From: Streptacidiphilus albus JL83
GTDB taxonomy: Bacteria; Actinomycetota; Actinomycetes; Streptomycetales; Streptomycetaceae
Assembly (NCBI RefSeq): GCF_000744705.1
Contig: NZ_JQML01000001.1
Location: forward strand, 5,466,017 to 5,530,016
Length of the DNA stretch: 64,000 nt
Reading direction: 5' to 3'
A program made the translations under genes and the position numbers. Below the pieces are notes generated by a model. It searched no databases and was not told the origin of the DNA. It saw only the letters and a program-made list of their open reading frames with translations. Positions 24,332-33,198 of the stretch are shown here, in pieces; within the stretch, counting starts at the first letter, position 1, and each line of letters opens with the position of its first letter.

Positions 24332-25051
24332 GTGACGTCGACAGTACTGCTGGCCGAGGACGACCGGGCCATTCGTGATTCCCTGGTACGCCTGCTCACC
24401 CTGGAGGGCTACCAGGTGACCGCCGTCGCCGACGGCATCCAGGCGCTGGCGGTGATCCACCGGGAACGTCCTGACGCCATCGTGCTGGACGTGATGATGC
24501 CGGGCATCGACGGTCTCGCGGTGTGCAGCGTGCTGCGCGCCGAGAACGACCGCACCCCCATCCTGATGCTCACGGCGCGCGTCGAGACCTCCGACCGGGT
24601 CGCCGGGCTGGACGCCGGGGCCGACGACTACATGGTGAAGCCCTTCGAGACGGACGAGCTGCTGGCGCGGCTGCGCGCGCTGCTGCGGCGGGCGACGCCG
24701 GTGCCGGTGCCGGCCGACCCGCCGTCGACCCAGTCCGGTGACCCCGCCGACGGCGTCATCGAGGTGGGCGACCTGCGCATCGATCCGACCGCGCGCCGGG
24801 TGTGGCGGCAGAACACCGAGATCGCGCTGTCCCGGACCGAGTACGACCTGCTGGAACTGCTCGCCCGGAACGCCGGCATCGTGCTGGACCACAGCACCGT
24901 GTACGACCGCATCTGGGGCTACGACTTCGGCCCCGGGTCGAAAAACCTCGCTGTCTACATCGGCTACCTGCGTCGTAAGCTGGAACTTCCCGATGCGCCG
25001 GCCCTGATTCACACGGTCCGAGGCGTCGGCTACTCCCTGCGCGAGCCGTAG
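24332..25051 (+). CDS. OmpR/PhoB-family response regulator (MprA-like)
   Basis: 239 residues. Receiver domain 1-120: acidic pair EDD near residue 10, phospho-acceptor Asp in AIVLDVMMPG (about 53), Thr in MLTAR, Lys in YMVKPFE. Winged-helix DNA-binding domain about 145-237 (DLRIDPTARRVWRQ, LSRTEYDLLELLARN, SKNLAVYIGYLRRKL, HTVRGVGYSLREP). Pairs with the kinase 115 bases downstream. An AATGAG...CTCATT inverted repeat just before the start may be an autoregulatory site. Resembles MprA/TcrA-type envelope-stress regulators. Confidence 0.92.
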   Translation: MTSTVLLAEDDRAIRDSLVRLLTLEGYQVTAVADGIQALAVIHRERPDAIVLDVMMPGIDGLAVCSVLRAENDRTPILMLTARVETSDRVAGLDAGADDYMVKPFETDELLARLRALLRRATPVPVPADPPSTQSGDPADGVIEVGDLRIDPTARRVWRQNTEIALSRTEYDLLELLARNAGIVLDHSTVYDRIWGYDFGPGSKNLAVYIGYLRRKLELPDAPALIHTVRGVGYSLREP

Positions 25052-25166
25052 CAGCCGTGGGGGGCCGATGACAGCAGAGGCTGTGGCCCGTGCAGTGGTC
25101 CAGGCCTCGTGACCTTGAGTGGTGGGCCTGAGTGGTGACCGTGAGCTGTGCCGTGAGCGGTGGCCG

Positions 25167-26722
25167 GTGAATCGTTCCCGCCTGCTCACCCGCGTGTCCG
25201 ACCGACTCCCGCTGGGGCTGCGGCTGCGGCTGCCCCGGCTCCTCCGCAGGCGTCCGACGGGGGGCTCCGGGTACGCTTCTCGGTGGCCTTCGCCGGAGTG
25301 GCCGCACTGGTGGCGATCCTGGTCGGCGGCCTGGGCTACGACGCCGCCGCCAGTCTGATCCGCCGCGACCGGGCGGCGGACTTCTCCCAGTCGCTGACCG
25401 CGCTCCGGTCCGCGGTCAAGCAGTCGCCGCTGGACCCCAAGAACTTCCTGCCGTCGAAGCAGAACACCGAGAACCAGATGGAGGACGAGTTCACTCAGTC
25501 CGGGGACATCGGCATCCAGATCCTCGGTCCGGGCGGCGACGTGCTCCAGGCGGGCAGTCCCGACCGGCTGCATGTCAGCACCGAGGACAAGGTGCTCACC
25601 CGGGAGCACGAGGCGGGGGCCATCCACGACGTCACCGAGCAGGCCGGCCAGGGCCACTACCGGGTGGTCACCGTCTCCCTCGGCGGCGGACGCGGCGCGG
25701 TGCAGCTGAGCCAGCTGCTGTCCACCACCGACCAGCTGCTGGGCAGCCTGCTGGTGCGGATCGAGCTGGTCGCCGCCGGTGTGGTGCTGGCGGCCGGCGC
25801 CTCCGGCTGGTGGCTGGCCGGACGGATCACCCAGCGGCTGGTGAGCCTCACCGGCGCGGCCGAGCATGTGGCTTCCACCGGTCAGCTGGACGTCGACGTG
25901 CCCCGCAGCGGGGTGGACGAGATCGGCCGCCTCGGGCGCGCCTTCGACGACATGCTGGGCCGGCTCGCCCGCTCCAAGGACGACCAGCGGCGCCTGGTCC
26001 AGGACGCCGGGCACGAGCTGCGCACCCCGCTGACCTCGCTGCGGACCAACATCGCCGCGCTGCCCAAGCTCGACCTGCTGCCCGAGGAGTCCAGGTACGC
26101 GCTGCTCGACGACCTGCAGACGGAGACCCGTGAGCTGACGGTGCTGGTCAACGAGCTGGTCGAGCTGGCGGCCGACCGCCGCGAGGCCGAGGAGCCGACC
26201 GAGGTCGACCTGGGCGCCCTGGCCGAGCGGGTCGCCGACCTGGCCCGCCGCCGCAGCGGCCGGGAGATCGTGGTGGCGGCCCGGCCGGCCTTCGTCAGCG
26301 GACGCCCGCAGGCGCTGCAGCGCGCGCTGACCAACCTGGTCGAGAACGCCGCCAAGTTCGCGACCGGGGACAGCCAGATCCTGGTCCGGGTCGAGTCCGG
26401 CCGGGTCGCCGTGCTGGACCGGGGGCCGGGGATCGACGAGGGCGACCTCGACCGGGTCTTCAACCGCTTCTACCGGGCCACCAGGGCCCGCAGTCTGCCC
26501 GGCTCCGGGCTCGGCCTGTCCATCGTCCGGGAGGTTGCCGAGAGCCACGGCGGCCGGGTGTTCGCCCGCAACCGCCCCGGCGGCGGGGCGGAGATCGGCT
26601 TCACCCTGCCCACGCTGCCGATGCTCCCGCTCCCGGCCGAGGCGGGCGAGTACGAGACGGGCAGCGGGCTTTCGGGGAAGCTTCCGACGACACGCCGCCC
26701 GACAAATCGGACAAGAACCTGA
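25167..26722 (+). CDS. sensor histidine kinase (MprB-like) with an apparent frameshift near residue 31
   Basis: Membrane kinase partner of the preceding regulator. Two membrane segments (RVRFSVAFAGVAALVAILVG and LLVRIELVAAGVVLAAGASG) flank a sensor domain; then HAMP (about 230-280), HisKA with the phospho-His in DAGHELRTPLTSLRTN, and HATPase (NLVENAAKFA, DRGPGIDEGDLDRVFNRFYR, GSGLGLSIV). The natural N-terminus appears to be VNRSRLLTRVSDRLPLGLRL from the GTG at 25167: its codons end in G/C. It leaves the frame at a six-G tract (25259-25264); one more G would join it to GLRVRFSV. The alternative start at 25160 is in frame with the rest but has T/A-ending codons. Confidence 0.8.
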
Positions 26723-26853
26723 TATCTGGCTAAATTGCCCAGTACGGCCTGGCGAGCGATCGGCAGCAGCTGCTCCGCACGACGCAGATCTGCCGGTCGT
26801 TCGGCGGGCCGTATGCGCGCCCGCCGCCGGGCCCCAGGGAAGGAACGCCCCCT

Positions 26854-28377
26854 TTGGCCGCTGTGACCGCCCCCGCCCCCGGACCGGCGAGCCCGCAGCG
26901 TGTCCCCACCCGGCGCACCACCGAGCTCGGCCTGGTCCTGCTCGCCGTCCTGATCGCGGCCTTCGGCTACGCGGACGTGGGCTGTGCCATCGACGGCCGG
27001 GTGCCCGCCGACACAGCCCGGTACGGGATCGGTCTGGGCGTGCTGGCGCTGCTCGCCCACGCTGCGGTGCGTTGGCGGGCCCGCTACGCCGACCCGCTGC
27101 TGCTGCCGCTGGCGGTGCTGCTGAACGGGCTCGGACTGGTGGTGATCTACCGGCTCGACCGGGCGACCGCGACCGCCTCCGCCCCCTCGCAGCTGGTCTG
27201 GTCGGCGATCGGGGTGGTGCTGTTCATCGGGGTGGTGCTGTTCCTCCGGGACTACCGGGTGCTCCAGCGCTACGCCTATGTCTTCGCCTTCTGCGCCATC
27301 GTCCTCATGGTCATCCCGGCCTTCCTGCCCGCCGTCTACGGCGCCAAGATCTGGATCAAGGTCGGGCCGCTCTCCTTCCAGCCAGGCGAGGTCGCCAAGA
27401 TCGCACTGGCCGTCTTCTTCGCCGCCTACCTGGCCGCCAACCGCGACGCGCTGGCGCTGACCGGCCGCCGGATCTGGGTGGTCGAACTGCCGCGCGGCCG
27501 CGACCTCGGGCCGATCCTGGTGATCTGGCTGCTCAGCTCGGGGGTGCTGTTCCTGGAGCAGGACCTCGGCACCTGCCTGATCTTCTTCGGCATGTTCGTG
27601 ATGATGCTCTACGTCGCCACCGGGCGGACCGGCTGGATCGCGGTCGGCCTGGTCCTGGTCGGCCTGGCGGTCGCGGTCGTCGGCCTGTTCGAGCCGCATG
27701 TGCACAGCCGCTTCGTGGACTGGCTGCACCCGCTGGCCTCGATCGAGGCGGGACAGGGGGCCGGTCAGCTGGCCCAGTCGCTGTTCGCCTTCGCGGCCGG
27801 CGGGCTGCTCGGCACCGGCCTCGGCCAGGGCCACTCCTACCTGATCGGCTTCGCGGTGAAGTCCGACTGGATCCTCGCCACCTTCGGGGAGGAGCTGGGC
27901 CTGGTCGGACTGGCGGCCCTGCTGCTGGTCTACGCGGTCCTGGTGGTGCGCGGCTACCGCAGCGGCATCATGCTGCAGGACCCCTTCGGGCGACTGCTGT
28001 CGATCGGACTCGCCTCGCTGCTGGCACTCCAGGTGTTCGTGGTCGCCGCAGGCGTCACCGACCTCATCCCGCTGACCGGGATGACCATGCCCTTCCTGGC
28101 CCAGGGCGGGTCCTCGCTGGTGACCAACTGGATCCTGGTCGCCCTGCTGATCCGCACCAGCCATGCCGCCCGACGGCCGGCTCTGCCGCCGGTCCCGCCC
28201 CCGCCGCCGGCCCCGCCGATCCGACCGGCCCGGCCGTCGCAGCCTCCAGAGCCCGAGCAATCCCACCAGGAACCTCAGAAATCGCAGCAATCACAAGAAC
28301 CCCATTCGTCATCCGAGCCCCGGACATCCCCGGAGGACGACGGCGGCGAGCAGACCCAGGCGGTGCCGAAGGTATGA
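26854..28377 (+). CDS. SEDS-family peptidoglycan polymerase (FtsW/RodA-like)
   Basis: 507 residues, about ten membrane segments. SEDS glycosyltransferases polymerise lipid II into glycan strands with a partner class B PBP, which is the next gene. Motifs: YGAKIWIKVGPLSFQPGEVAKI, LEQDLGTCLIFFGMF, GLGQGHSYLIGFAVKSDWIL, TFGEELGLVG, TDLIPLTGMTMPFLAQGGSS. The C-terminal 65 residues are a Pro/Gln/Ser-rich cytoplasmic tail. TTG start at 26854 with AAGGA ten bases upstream. Stop overlaps the PBP start (ATGA). Streptomycetes carry several such pairs; this one is beside a two-component system and may be stress- or spore-specific. Confidence 0.9.
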   Translation: MAAVTAPAPGPASPQRVPTRRTTELGLVLLAVLIAAFGYADVGCAIDGRVPADTARYGIGLGVLALLAHAAVRWRARYADPLLLPLAVLLNGLGLVVIYRLDRATATASAPSQLVWSAIGVVLFIGVVLFLRDYRVLQRYAYVFAFCAIVLMVIPAFLPAVYGAKIWIKVGPLSFQPGEVAKIALAVFFAAYLAANRDALALTGRRIWVVELPRGRDLGPILVIWLLSSGVLFLEQDLGTCLIFFGMFVMMLYVATGRTGWIAVGLVLVGLAVAVVGLFEPHVHSRFVDWLHPLASIEAGQGAGQLAQSLFAFAAGGLLGTGLGQGHSYLIGFAVKSDWILATFGEELGLVGLAALLLVYAVLVVRGYRSGIMLQDPFGRLLSIGLASLLALQVFVVAAGVTDLIPLTGMTMPFLAQGGSSLVTNWILVALLIRTSHAARRPALPPVPPPPPAPPIRPARPSQPPEPEQSHQEPQKSQQSQEPHSSSEPRTSPEDDGGEQTQAVPKV

Positions 28378-29912
28378 GTCCGTTCGGTCGTGGCAGCCGC
28401 AGGGAGAGCCGGGACGCCTCCGTCGCAGGCGCGGTGCGCCTCTCGCTGAGCCGTACCGCACGCCGGGCCGGGCTGTTCTGCCTGCTGCTGATTCTGCTGC
28501 TGCTGATCAACTGCAGCCGGGTCCAGGTCGTCCGGTCGAAGGGCTACGACGACAACCCCGCCAACCAGCGCGCGACCCTGGCCCGCTACGCCCAGCCGCG
28601 CGGGGACATCCTGGTCGGCGGCCGGGCGGTGACCGGCTCCAGGGCCACCGGCGGGACCTTCGACTACGTCCGCACCTACACCGCAGGGCCGCTCTACGCG
28701 CCGGTCACCGGCTTCTCCTCGCAGACCTACGGCAACACCCTGCTGGAGGGCGTCGAGGACGGCGTCCTCTCCGGCACGGACAGCCGACTCGCGGGCTTTG
28801 CGCTGCTCAACGCCATCACCCGGGACCCGGTGCCCGGCGGCAAGGTGCTGACCACCATCAACGCCAAGGCGCAGCAGGCCGCCTTCGCCGGCCTCGGCGG
28901 CAAGCGCGGCGCGGTCGCGGCGATCGAACCGGCGACCGGCCGGATCCTCGCGCTCGCCAGCACCCCCTCGTTCGACCCCGGCAGCATCGCCGGCACCGGT
29001 TCGGCGACGGTCGCCGCCTGGAGTGCGCTGAACGCCCGGGCGACCCAGCCGATGCTCAACCGGGCGCTGCGGCAGACCTATCCGCCGGGCTCCACCTTCA
29101 AGATCGTCACAGCCTCGGCGGCGCTCACCGACGGCGTCGTCGACGGCATCGACACCCCGACCGACAGCCCCGACCCGTACACCCCCTCCGACACCACCAC
29201 CCCGATCACCAACGAGAGCGCCGCCGACGCCTGCCAGAACGCCACCCTGAGGTACGCCATGCAGGTCTCCTGCAACACCGTCTTCGCCAAGCTCGGCGAC
29301 GATGTCGGCGAGGCCGGAATGGTGCGGATGGCACAGGCCTTCGGCTTCAACCAGAGCGCGCAGACCATTCCGGTCGGGGTGGTGCCGAGCGTCTTCGACA
29401 CCTCGATGACCGGCCAGGCGTTCCTGGCGCTCTCCTCGATCGGCCAGTACAACACCGCGGCCACGCCGTTGCAGATGGCCGAGGTCGGTGCGGCGGTGGC
29501 GGACAACGGCACGCTGATGCAGCCGCAGCTGGTCGCCTCGGTGACCCGCTCGGACGGCAGGCAGGTGCAGGGGTTCACCCCGAGGACCTTCGGGCAGCCG
29601 ATCAGCCCGACCGTCGCCGCCGAGCTCCAGCAGATGATGGTGAACGTGGTGACCAACGGCACCGGCACCAACGCGGCCATCCCCGGCGCGGTGGTCGGCG
29701 GCAAGACCGGCACCGCCCAGAACGGCGTCAACAACAGCGGAACGCCCTACGCCTGGTTCGTCGCCTACGCCAAACCCAGTCCCACGGCCGCCTCGCCGGT
29801 CGCGGTCGCGGTGGTGATCGAGGACAGCAACGCCACCCGCGCCGACGTCAGCGGCGGCGGCCTGGCCGCGCCCGTCGCCCGCGCCGTGATGCAGGCGGTC
29901 CTCAACGGCTGA
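28374..29912 (+). CDS. class B penicillin-binding protein
   Basis: 512-residue transpeptidase, partner of the SEDS protein. N-terminal membrane anchor (RAGLFCLLLILLLLINCSRV), a dimerisation module (about 50-150), and the transpeptidase domain with the active-site tetrad STFK (about 240), the SCN motif in MQVSCNTVF (about 297) and KTGTAQ (about 443). It crosslinks peptidoglycan outside the membrane and is a beta-lactam target. Close to the PbpA family of actinobacteria by layout. Confidence 0.92.
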   Translation: MSPFGRGSRRESRDASVAGAVRLSLSRTARRAGLFCLLLILLLLINCSRVQVVRSKGYDDNPANQRATLARYAQPRGDILVGGRAVTGSRATGGTFDYVRTYTAGPLYAPVTGFSSQTYGNTLLEGVEDGVLSGTDSRLAGFALLNAITRDPVPGGKVLTTINAKAQQAAFAGLGGKRGAVAAIEPATGRILALASTPSFDPGSIAGTGSATVAAWSALNARATQPMLNRALRQTYPPGSTFKIVTASAALTDGVVDGIDTPTDSPDPYTPSDTTTPITNESAADACQNATLRYAMQVSCNTVFAKLGDDVGEAGMVRMAQAFGFNQSAQTIPVGVVPSVFDTSMTGQAFLALSSIGQYNTAATPLQMAEVGAAVADNGTLMQPQLVASVTRSDGRQVQGFTPRTFGQPISPTVAAELQQMMVNVVTNGTGTNAAIPGAVVGGKTGTAQNGVNNSGTPYAWFVAYAKPSPTAASPVAVAVVIEDSNATRADVSGGGLAAPVARAVMQAVLNG

Positions 29913-29977
29913 ACCGACCCGAACGCACCCGCCGACCGGAGGTGTACGCGGGGCCGACCATCGGCGAAGGTAGTGCC

Positions 29978-30886
29978 ATGCCGAAGATCGCAGTCGTGGG
30001 CAGCCTCAACCTGGACCTGGTGGTACCGGTCCCGCACCACCCCCGGCCGGGGGAGACCGTGCTGGGCGGTGCCCTGGCCGAGCACCCGGGCGGCAAGGGC
30101 GCCAACCAGGCGGTCGCGGCGGCGCGGCTCGGAGCCCAGGTCGCGATGGTGGGGATGGTCGGTGCGGACGCGGTCGGCGGGCGGCTGCGGGCAGCGCTGG
30201 CCGCGGAGCGGGTCGATGTGGAGCGGGTGCTGGTGGCCGAGGGATCGGCCAGCGGACAGGCGCTGGTGGCGGTGAACACCGCCTCCGGCGAGAACTCGAT
30301 CATCGTCAGCCCCGGCGCCAACGGCGCGCTCACGCCCGAGCACTGCGCGGCGGCGGGGGCGCTGCTCCGCGACGCCCAGGTCACCCTGCTCCAGCAGGAG
30401 GTCCCGGCCGCGACCGTGGAGGCGGCGGCCCGGCTGGCCGGCGGCCTGGTGCTGCTCAACCCCGCGCCCGCGCGGGAGCTGCCGCGCGGACTGCTGGAGA
30501 TGGTCGACGTACTGGTGCCCAACCGCAGGGAACTGGCCGCCCTGGTCGGGAGCCCGCTGCCGGACCTGCACGCCGTCGCCGACGCGGCCCGCACCCTCGG
30601 CGGACCGGCGGCCGTGGTGGTCACCCTGGGCGCGGACGGCGCACTGCTGTGCGCCGAGGGCGCCGTGCACGTCGTCCCGCCGCTGCCGGTCGAGGCGGTG
30701 GACACCACCGCCGCCGGCGACGCCTTCTGCGGCGCGCTGGCCTGCGCACTGGCCGAGGGCCGAGCGCTGCACGAGGCGGTCCGGCTGGCCAACGCGGCGG
30801 CCGCGCTGGCGACCACCCGGGCCGGGGCCCAGCCGTCGCTGCCGACCCGGGACGAGGTCGAGGCGCTGCTGGGGCACCCGTTCTGA
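29978..30886 (+). CDS. rbsK: ribokinase
   Basis: 302-residue PfkB-family sugar kinase. IAVVGSLNLDLVV, the first PfkB signature GGKGANQAVAAARLGAQVAM VG motif (here GGKGANQAVAAARLG), VVVTLGADGALL, and the second signature VDTTAAGDAFCGALACALAEG with the catalytic Asp of DTTAAGD. Phosphorylates D-ribose at O5 with ATP. ATG at 29978. It is 65 bases from the PBP gene; no ribose transporter or LacI repressor is adjacent. Confidence 0.88.
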   Translation: MPKIAVVGSLNLDLVVPVPHHPRPGETVLGGALAEHPGGKGANQAVAAARLGAQVAMVGMVGADAVGGRLRAALAAERVDVERVLVAEGSASGQALVAVNTASGENSIIVSPGANGALTPEHCAAAGALLRDAQVTLLQQEVPAATVEAAARLAGGLVLLNPAPARELPRGLLEMVDVLVPNRRELAALVGSPLPDLHAVADAARTLGGPAAVVVTLGADGALLCAEGAVHVVPPLPVEAVDTTAAGDAFCGALACALAEGRALHEAVRLANAAAALATTRAGAQPSLPTRDEVEALLGHPF

Positions 30887-30898
30887 CGGCCCTGCGTC

Positions 30899-30929
30899 CG
30901 GCCCGACCGATCCGTCCGGTGTCGGGCCG
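30899..30929 (+). terminator. hairpin after ribokinase
   Basis: CGGCCCGAC and GTCGGGCCG, 13-base loop, 13 bases past the stop and before the next two-component operon. Confidence 0.6.
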
Positions 30930-30978
30930 CTGACGCGTCGTAACGCCGGACGGTCGGGCGGACTAAGCTCGATCCGTC

Positions 30979-32301
30979 ATGGACGGAGCCCTCCGGCGCG
31001 CGGTCGAGCGTGCCCTCGCCCGCACGGGCGACATCGCGAAACTGATCCGCAAGGCCGGGTGGGCCGCCCCCGACCAGCGGGTCTTCCTGCTCCCCTCGCT
31101 GTCCTCGCCCCGGTTGCGCTACGGCCTGGCGGTGCTCTGCGCCGGCTGCGTGGTCCTGCTCACCGAATCGGCCGACAACCAGCTCAACGAACTCGTCCCC
31201 GGCAGCCTCGCCTGGGCCCTCGCCGGACTCCAGGTGCTGCCGCTGCTGCTGGCCGCGACCCGGCCGCTGGCCGCCTGGCGGATCTGCGCCATCGGACTCA
31301 CCCTCACCACCTTCGCCGAGGTCGGCCACGCCCCGACGCCGTTCTGGCCCTGGCCGGTCAGCGGCTGCATCGCCTATGTGGTCCTGCTCTTCGTCACCGC
31401 GCAGGTCTACGGCCGGGACGTGGCCGTCGGCGTGGACCTGCTCACGGCGGCGGCGGTGCTGCTCCCGGCCGTGCTGCTGGTCGGACTGCCGCCGGTGGTG
31501 CTGGCCGTCGCCGCCGTCGTCGCCACGCTGGTCCTGGTGCTCGGCGAGTCCATCCACTCCCGGCGCGAGGCCGAGCGGCACCTGGTCCGGGCCGAGGAGC
31601 AGCGCCGGGCCGGGCTGGCCCGGCAGGCCGTGCTGGAGGAGCGCTCGCGGATCGCCCGGGAGCTGCACGACGTCGTCGCGCACCATATGTCGATGATCGC
31701 CATCCAGGCCGAGGCCGCGCCGTACAAGGAGCCCGGCCTGCCCGAGCAGACGCTGCGGACCTTCGGCGCGATCCGGGAGGCGTCCACCACCGCGCTGACC
31801 GAGATGCGCCGCGTCATCGGGCTGCTGCGGGAGGACGACGAGAACGCCGAGCGCGCCCCGCAGCCGGGCATCGACCGGATCCCGGAGATGGTCCGCGCCG
31901 CCCGGCAGGCGGGGATGCAGGTCGACCTCACGCTCACGGCCGGGCCGGAGCGCCCGCCGGCCGTCGTCGACGTGTCGGTGTACCGGATCGTCCAGGAGGC
32001 GCTCAGCAACGCCGGGCGCCATGCGCCCGGAGCGCGGGTGGAGATCGAGATCCTGCGCACCCAGGACACGGTCCGGGTCCATGTCGCCGACGACGGCCGC
32101 ACCAGCGGCGAGCCCGCCCCCGGCGGCCACGGCGGCCACGGCCTGACCGGGATGCGCGAGCGGGCCGCGATGCTCGGCGGCACGCTGCGGGCGCACCCGC
32201 GCGAGCACGGGGGCTTCGAGGTGAGCGCCGAACTGCCGCTGGACGGCGTACCCGAGCAACGCCGGGGAGACCACTTCCGGGCTGACGGCGAAGAGAACTG
32301 A
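30979..32301 (+). CDS. NarL-type sensor histidine kinase
   Basis: 440 residues. Five or six membrane segments in the first 190 residues, then HisKA_3 with phospho-His in RIARELHDVVAHHMSMI (about residue 229) and a HATPase domain (VYRIVQEALSNAGRHAPG, GHGLTGMRERAAMLGG). This kinase class (DesK/NarX fold) pairs with LuxR-type regulators; the partner is 17 bases downstream. Signal unknown. Confidence 0.92.
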   Translation: MDGALRRAVERALARTGDIAKLIRKAGWAAPDQRVFLLPSLSSPRLRYGLAVLCAGCVVLLTESADNQLNELVPGSLAWALAGLQVLPLLLAATRPLAAWRICAIGLTLTTFAEVGHAPTPFWPWPVSGCIAYVVLLFVTAQVYGRDVAVGVDLLTAAAVLLPAVLLVGLPPVVLAVAAVVATLVLVLGESIHSRREAERHLVRAEEQRRAGLARQAVLEERSRIARELHDVVAHHMSMIAIQAEAAPYKEPGLPEQTLRTFGAIREASTTALTEMRRVIGLLREDDENAERAPQPGIDRIPEMVRAARQAGMQVDLTLTAGPERPPAVVDVSVYRIVQEALSNAGRHAPGARVEIEILRTQDTVRVHVADDGRTSGEPAPGGHGGHGLTGMRERAAMLGGTLRAHPREHGGFEVSAELPLDGVPEQRRGDHFRADGEEN

Positions 32302-32318
32302 CGGGGGCACAGAAGACC

Positions 32319-33050
32319 ATGGCTGACACCATCCGGGTCCTGCTGGTGGACGACCAGGAGATGGTCCGGGACGGGTTGGGCGCGCTGCTGTCCTCCGCTC
32401 CCGACATCGAGCTCGTCGGCGAGGCCGGTGACGGGCTGCTGGCCGTCCAGCTCGCGGCGGAGCTGCGTCCCGACGTCGTGGTGATGGACATCCGGATGCC
32501 CGGCATGGACGGGCTCACCGCCACCGCCCGGATCCTCGGCGAGCGCGGCAGCGGTGGCGGCAGTGGCAGTGGCAGTGGCGGCGGGCGCGCGGACGGCCGC
32601 AGCCCCGGGCCGCGCGTCCTCATCCTCACCACCTTCGACCTGGACGAGTACGTCTACGAGGCGCTGGCGCGCGGGGCCAGCGGCTTCCTGCTCAAGGACG
32701 CGCCGGCCCGGGACCTGATCAACGCGGTCCGGGTGATCGCCTCCGGCGAGGCCCTGCTCGCCCCCTCGGTCACCCGCCGGCTGATCGACGACGTCGCCCG
32801 CCGCCGCCGCTCCGGCAACCTCCGCCCGGAGGCCGCCGCGACGCTCACCGCCCGCGAGCTCGACGTGCTCCGGCAGGTCGCCCGGGGGCTGTCCAACGGC
32901 GAGATCGCCGAGGAGCTGTTCCTCTCCGAGCAGACGATCAAGACCCATGTCGGCCGGATACTGGCCAAACTGGAACTGCGGGACCGGACCCAGGCCGTGG
33001 TCTTCGCCTATGAGAACGGTCTGGTCGGCGGACTGGGCGAGACGGTCTGA
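32319..33050 (+). CDS. NarL/LuxR-family response regulator
   Basis: 243 residues. Receiver: VDDQEM, phospho-Asp in VVVMDIRMPGMDG (about 55), Thr in ILTTFD, Lys in FLLKDAP. LuxR HTH about 170-235 (LTARELDVLRQVARGLSNGE, LFLSEQTIKTHVGRILAKL). Odd feature: a Gly/Ser linker of about 20 residues (RGSGGGSGSGSGGGRADG) is inserted in the receiver between helix 3 and strand 4. Encoded directly after its kinase. Confidence 0.92.
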   Translation: MADTIRVLLVDDQEMVRDGLGALLSSAPDIELVGEAGDGLLAVQLAAELRPDVVVMDIRMPGMDGLTATARILGERGSGGGSGSGSGGGRADGRSPGPRVLILTTFDLDEYVYEALARGASGFLLKDAPARDLINAVRVIASGEALLAPSVTRRLIDDVARRRRSGNLRPEAAATLTARELDVLRQVARGLSNGEIAEELFLSEQTIKTHVGRILAKLELRDRTQAVVFAYENGLVGGLGETV

Positions 33051-33198
33051 GCCGGCGCCCCGCCGGCGGCCCCGAGCGGGGGGCGAGGCGGGGCCGTTCG
33101 GGGCCTTTGCGGGACCAGTCGGGTGCCATCCTGCAGGGGGATGTCCGCCCCACCCTCCAGCGTGACGACGAAATCGACAAGGCCTTCCTAAGGTTGGC

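Noticed and set aside
24305..26548. 747-codon minus-strand frame
   Set aside because: Antisense to the response regulator and histidine kinase, whose motifs are clear on the plus strand.
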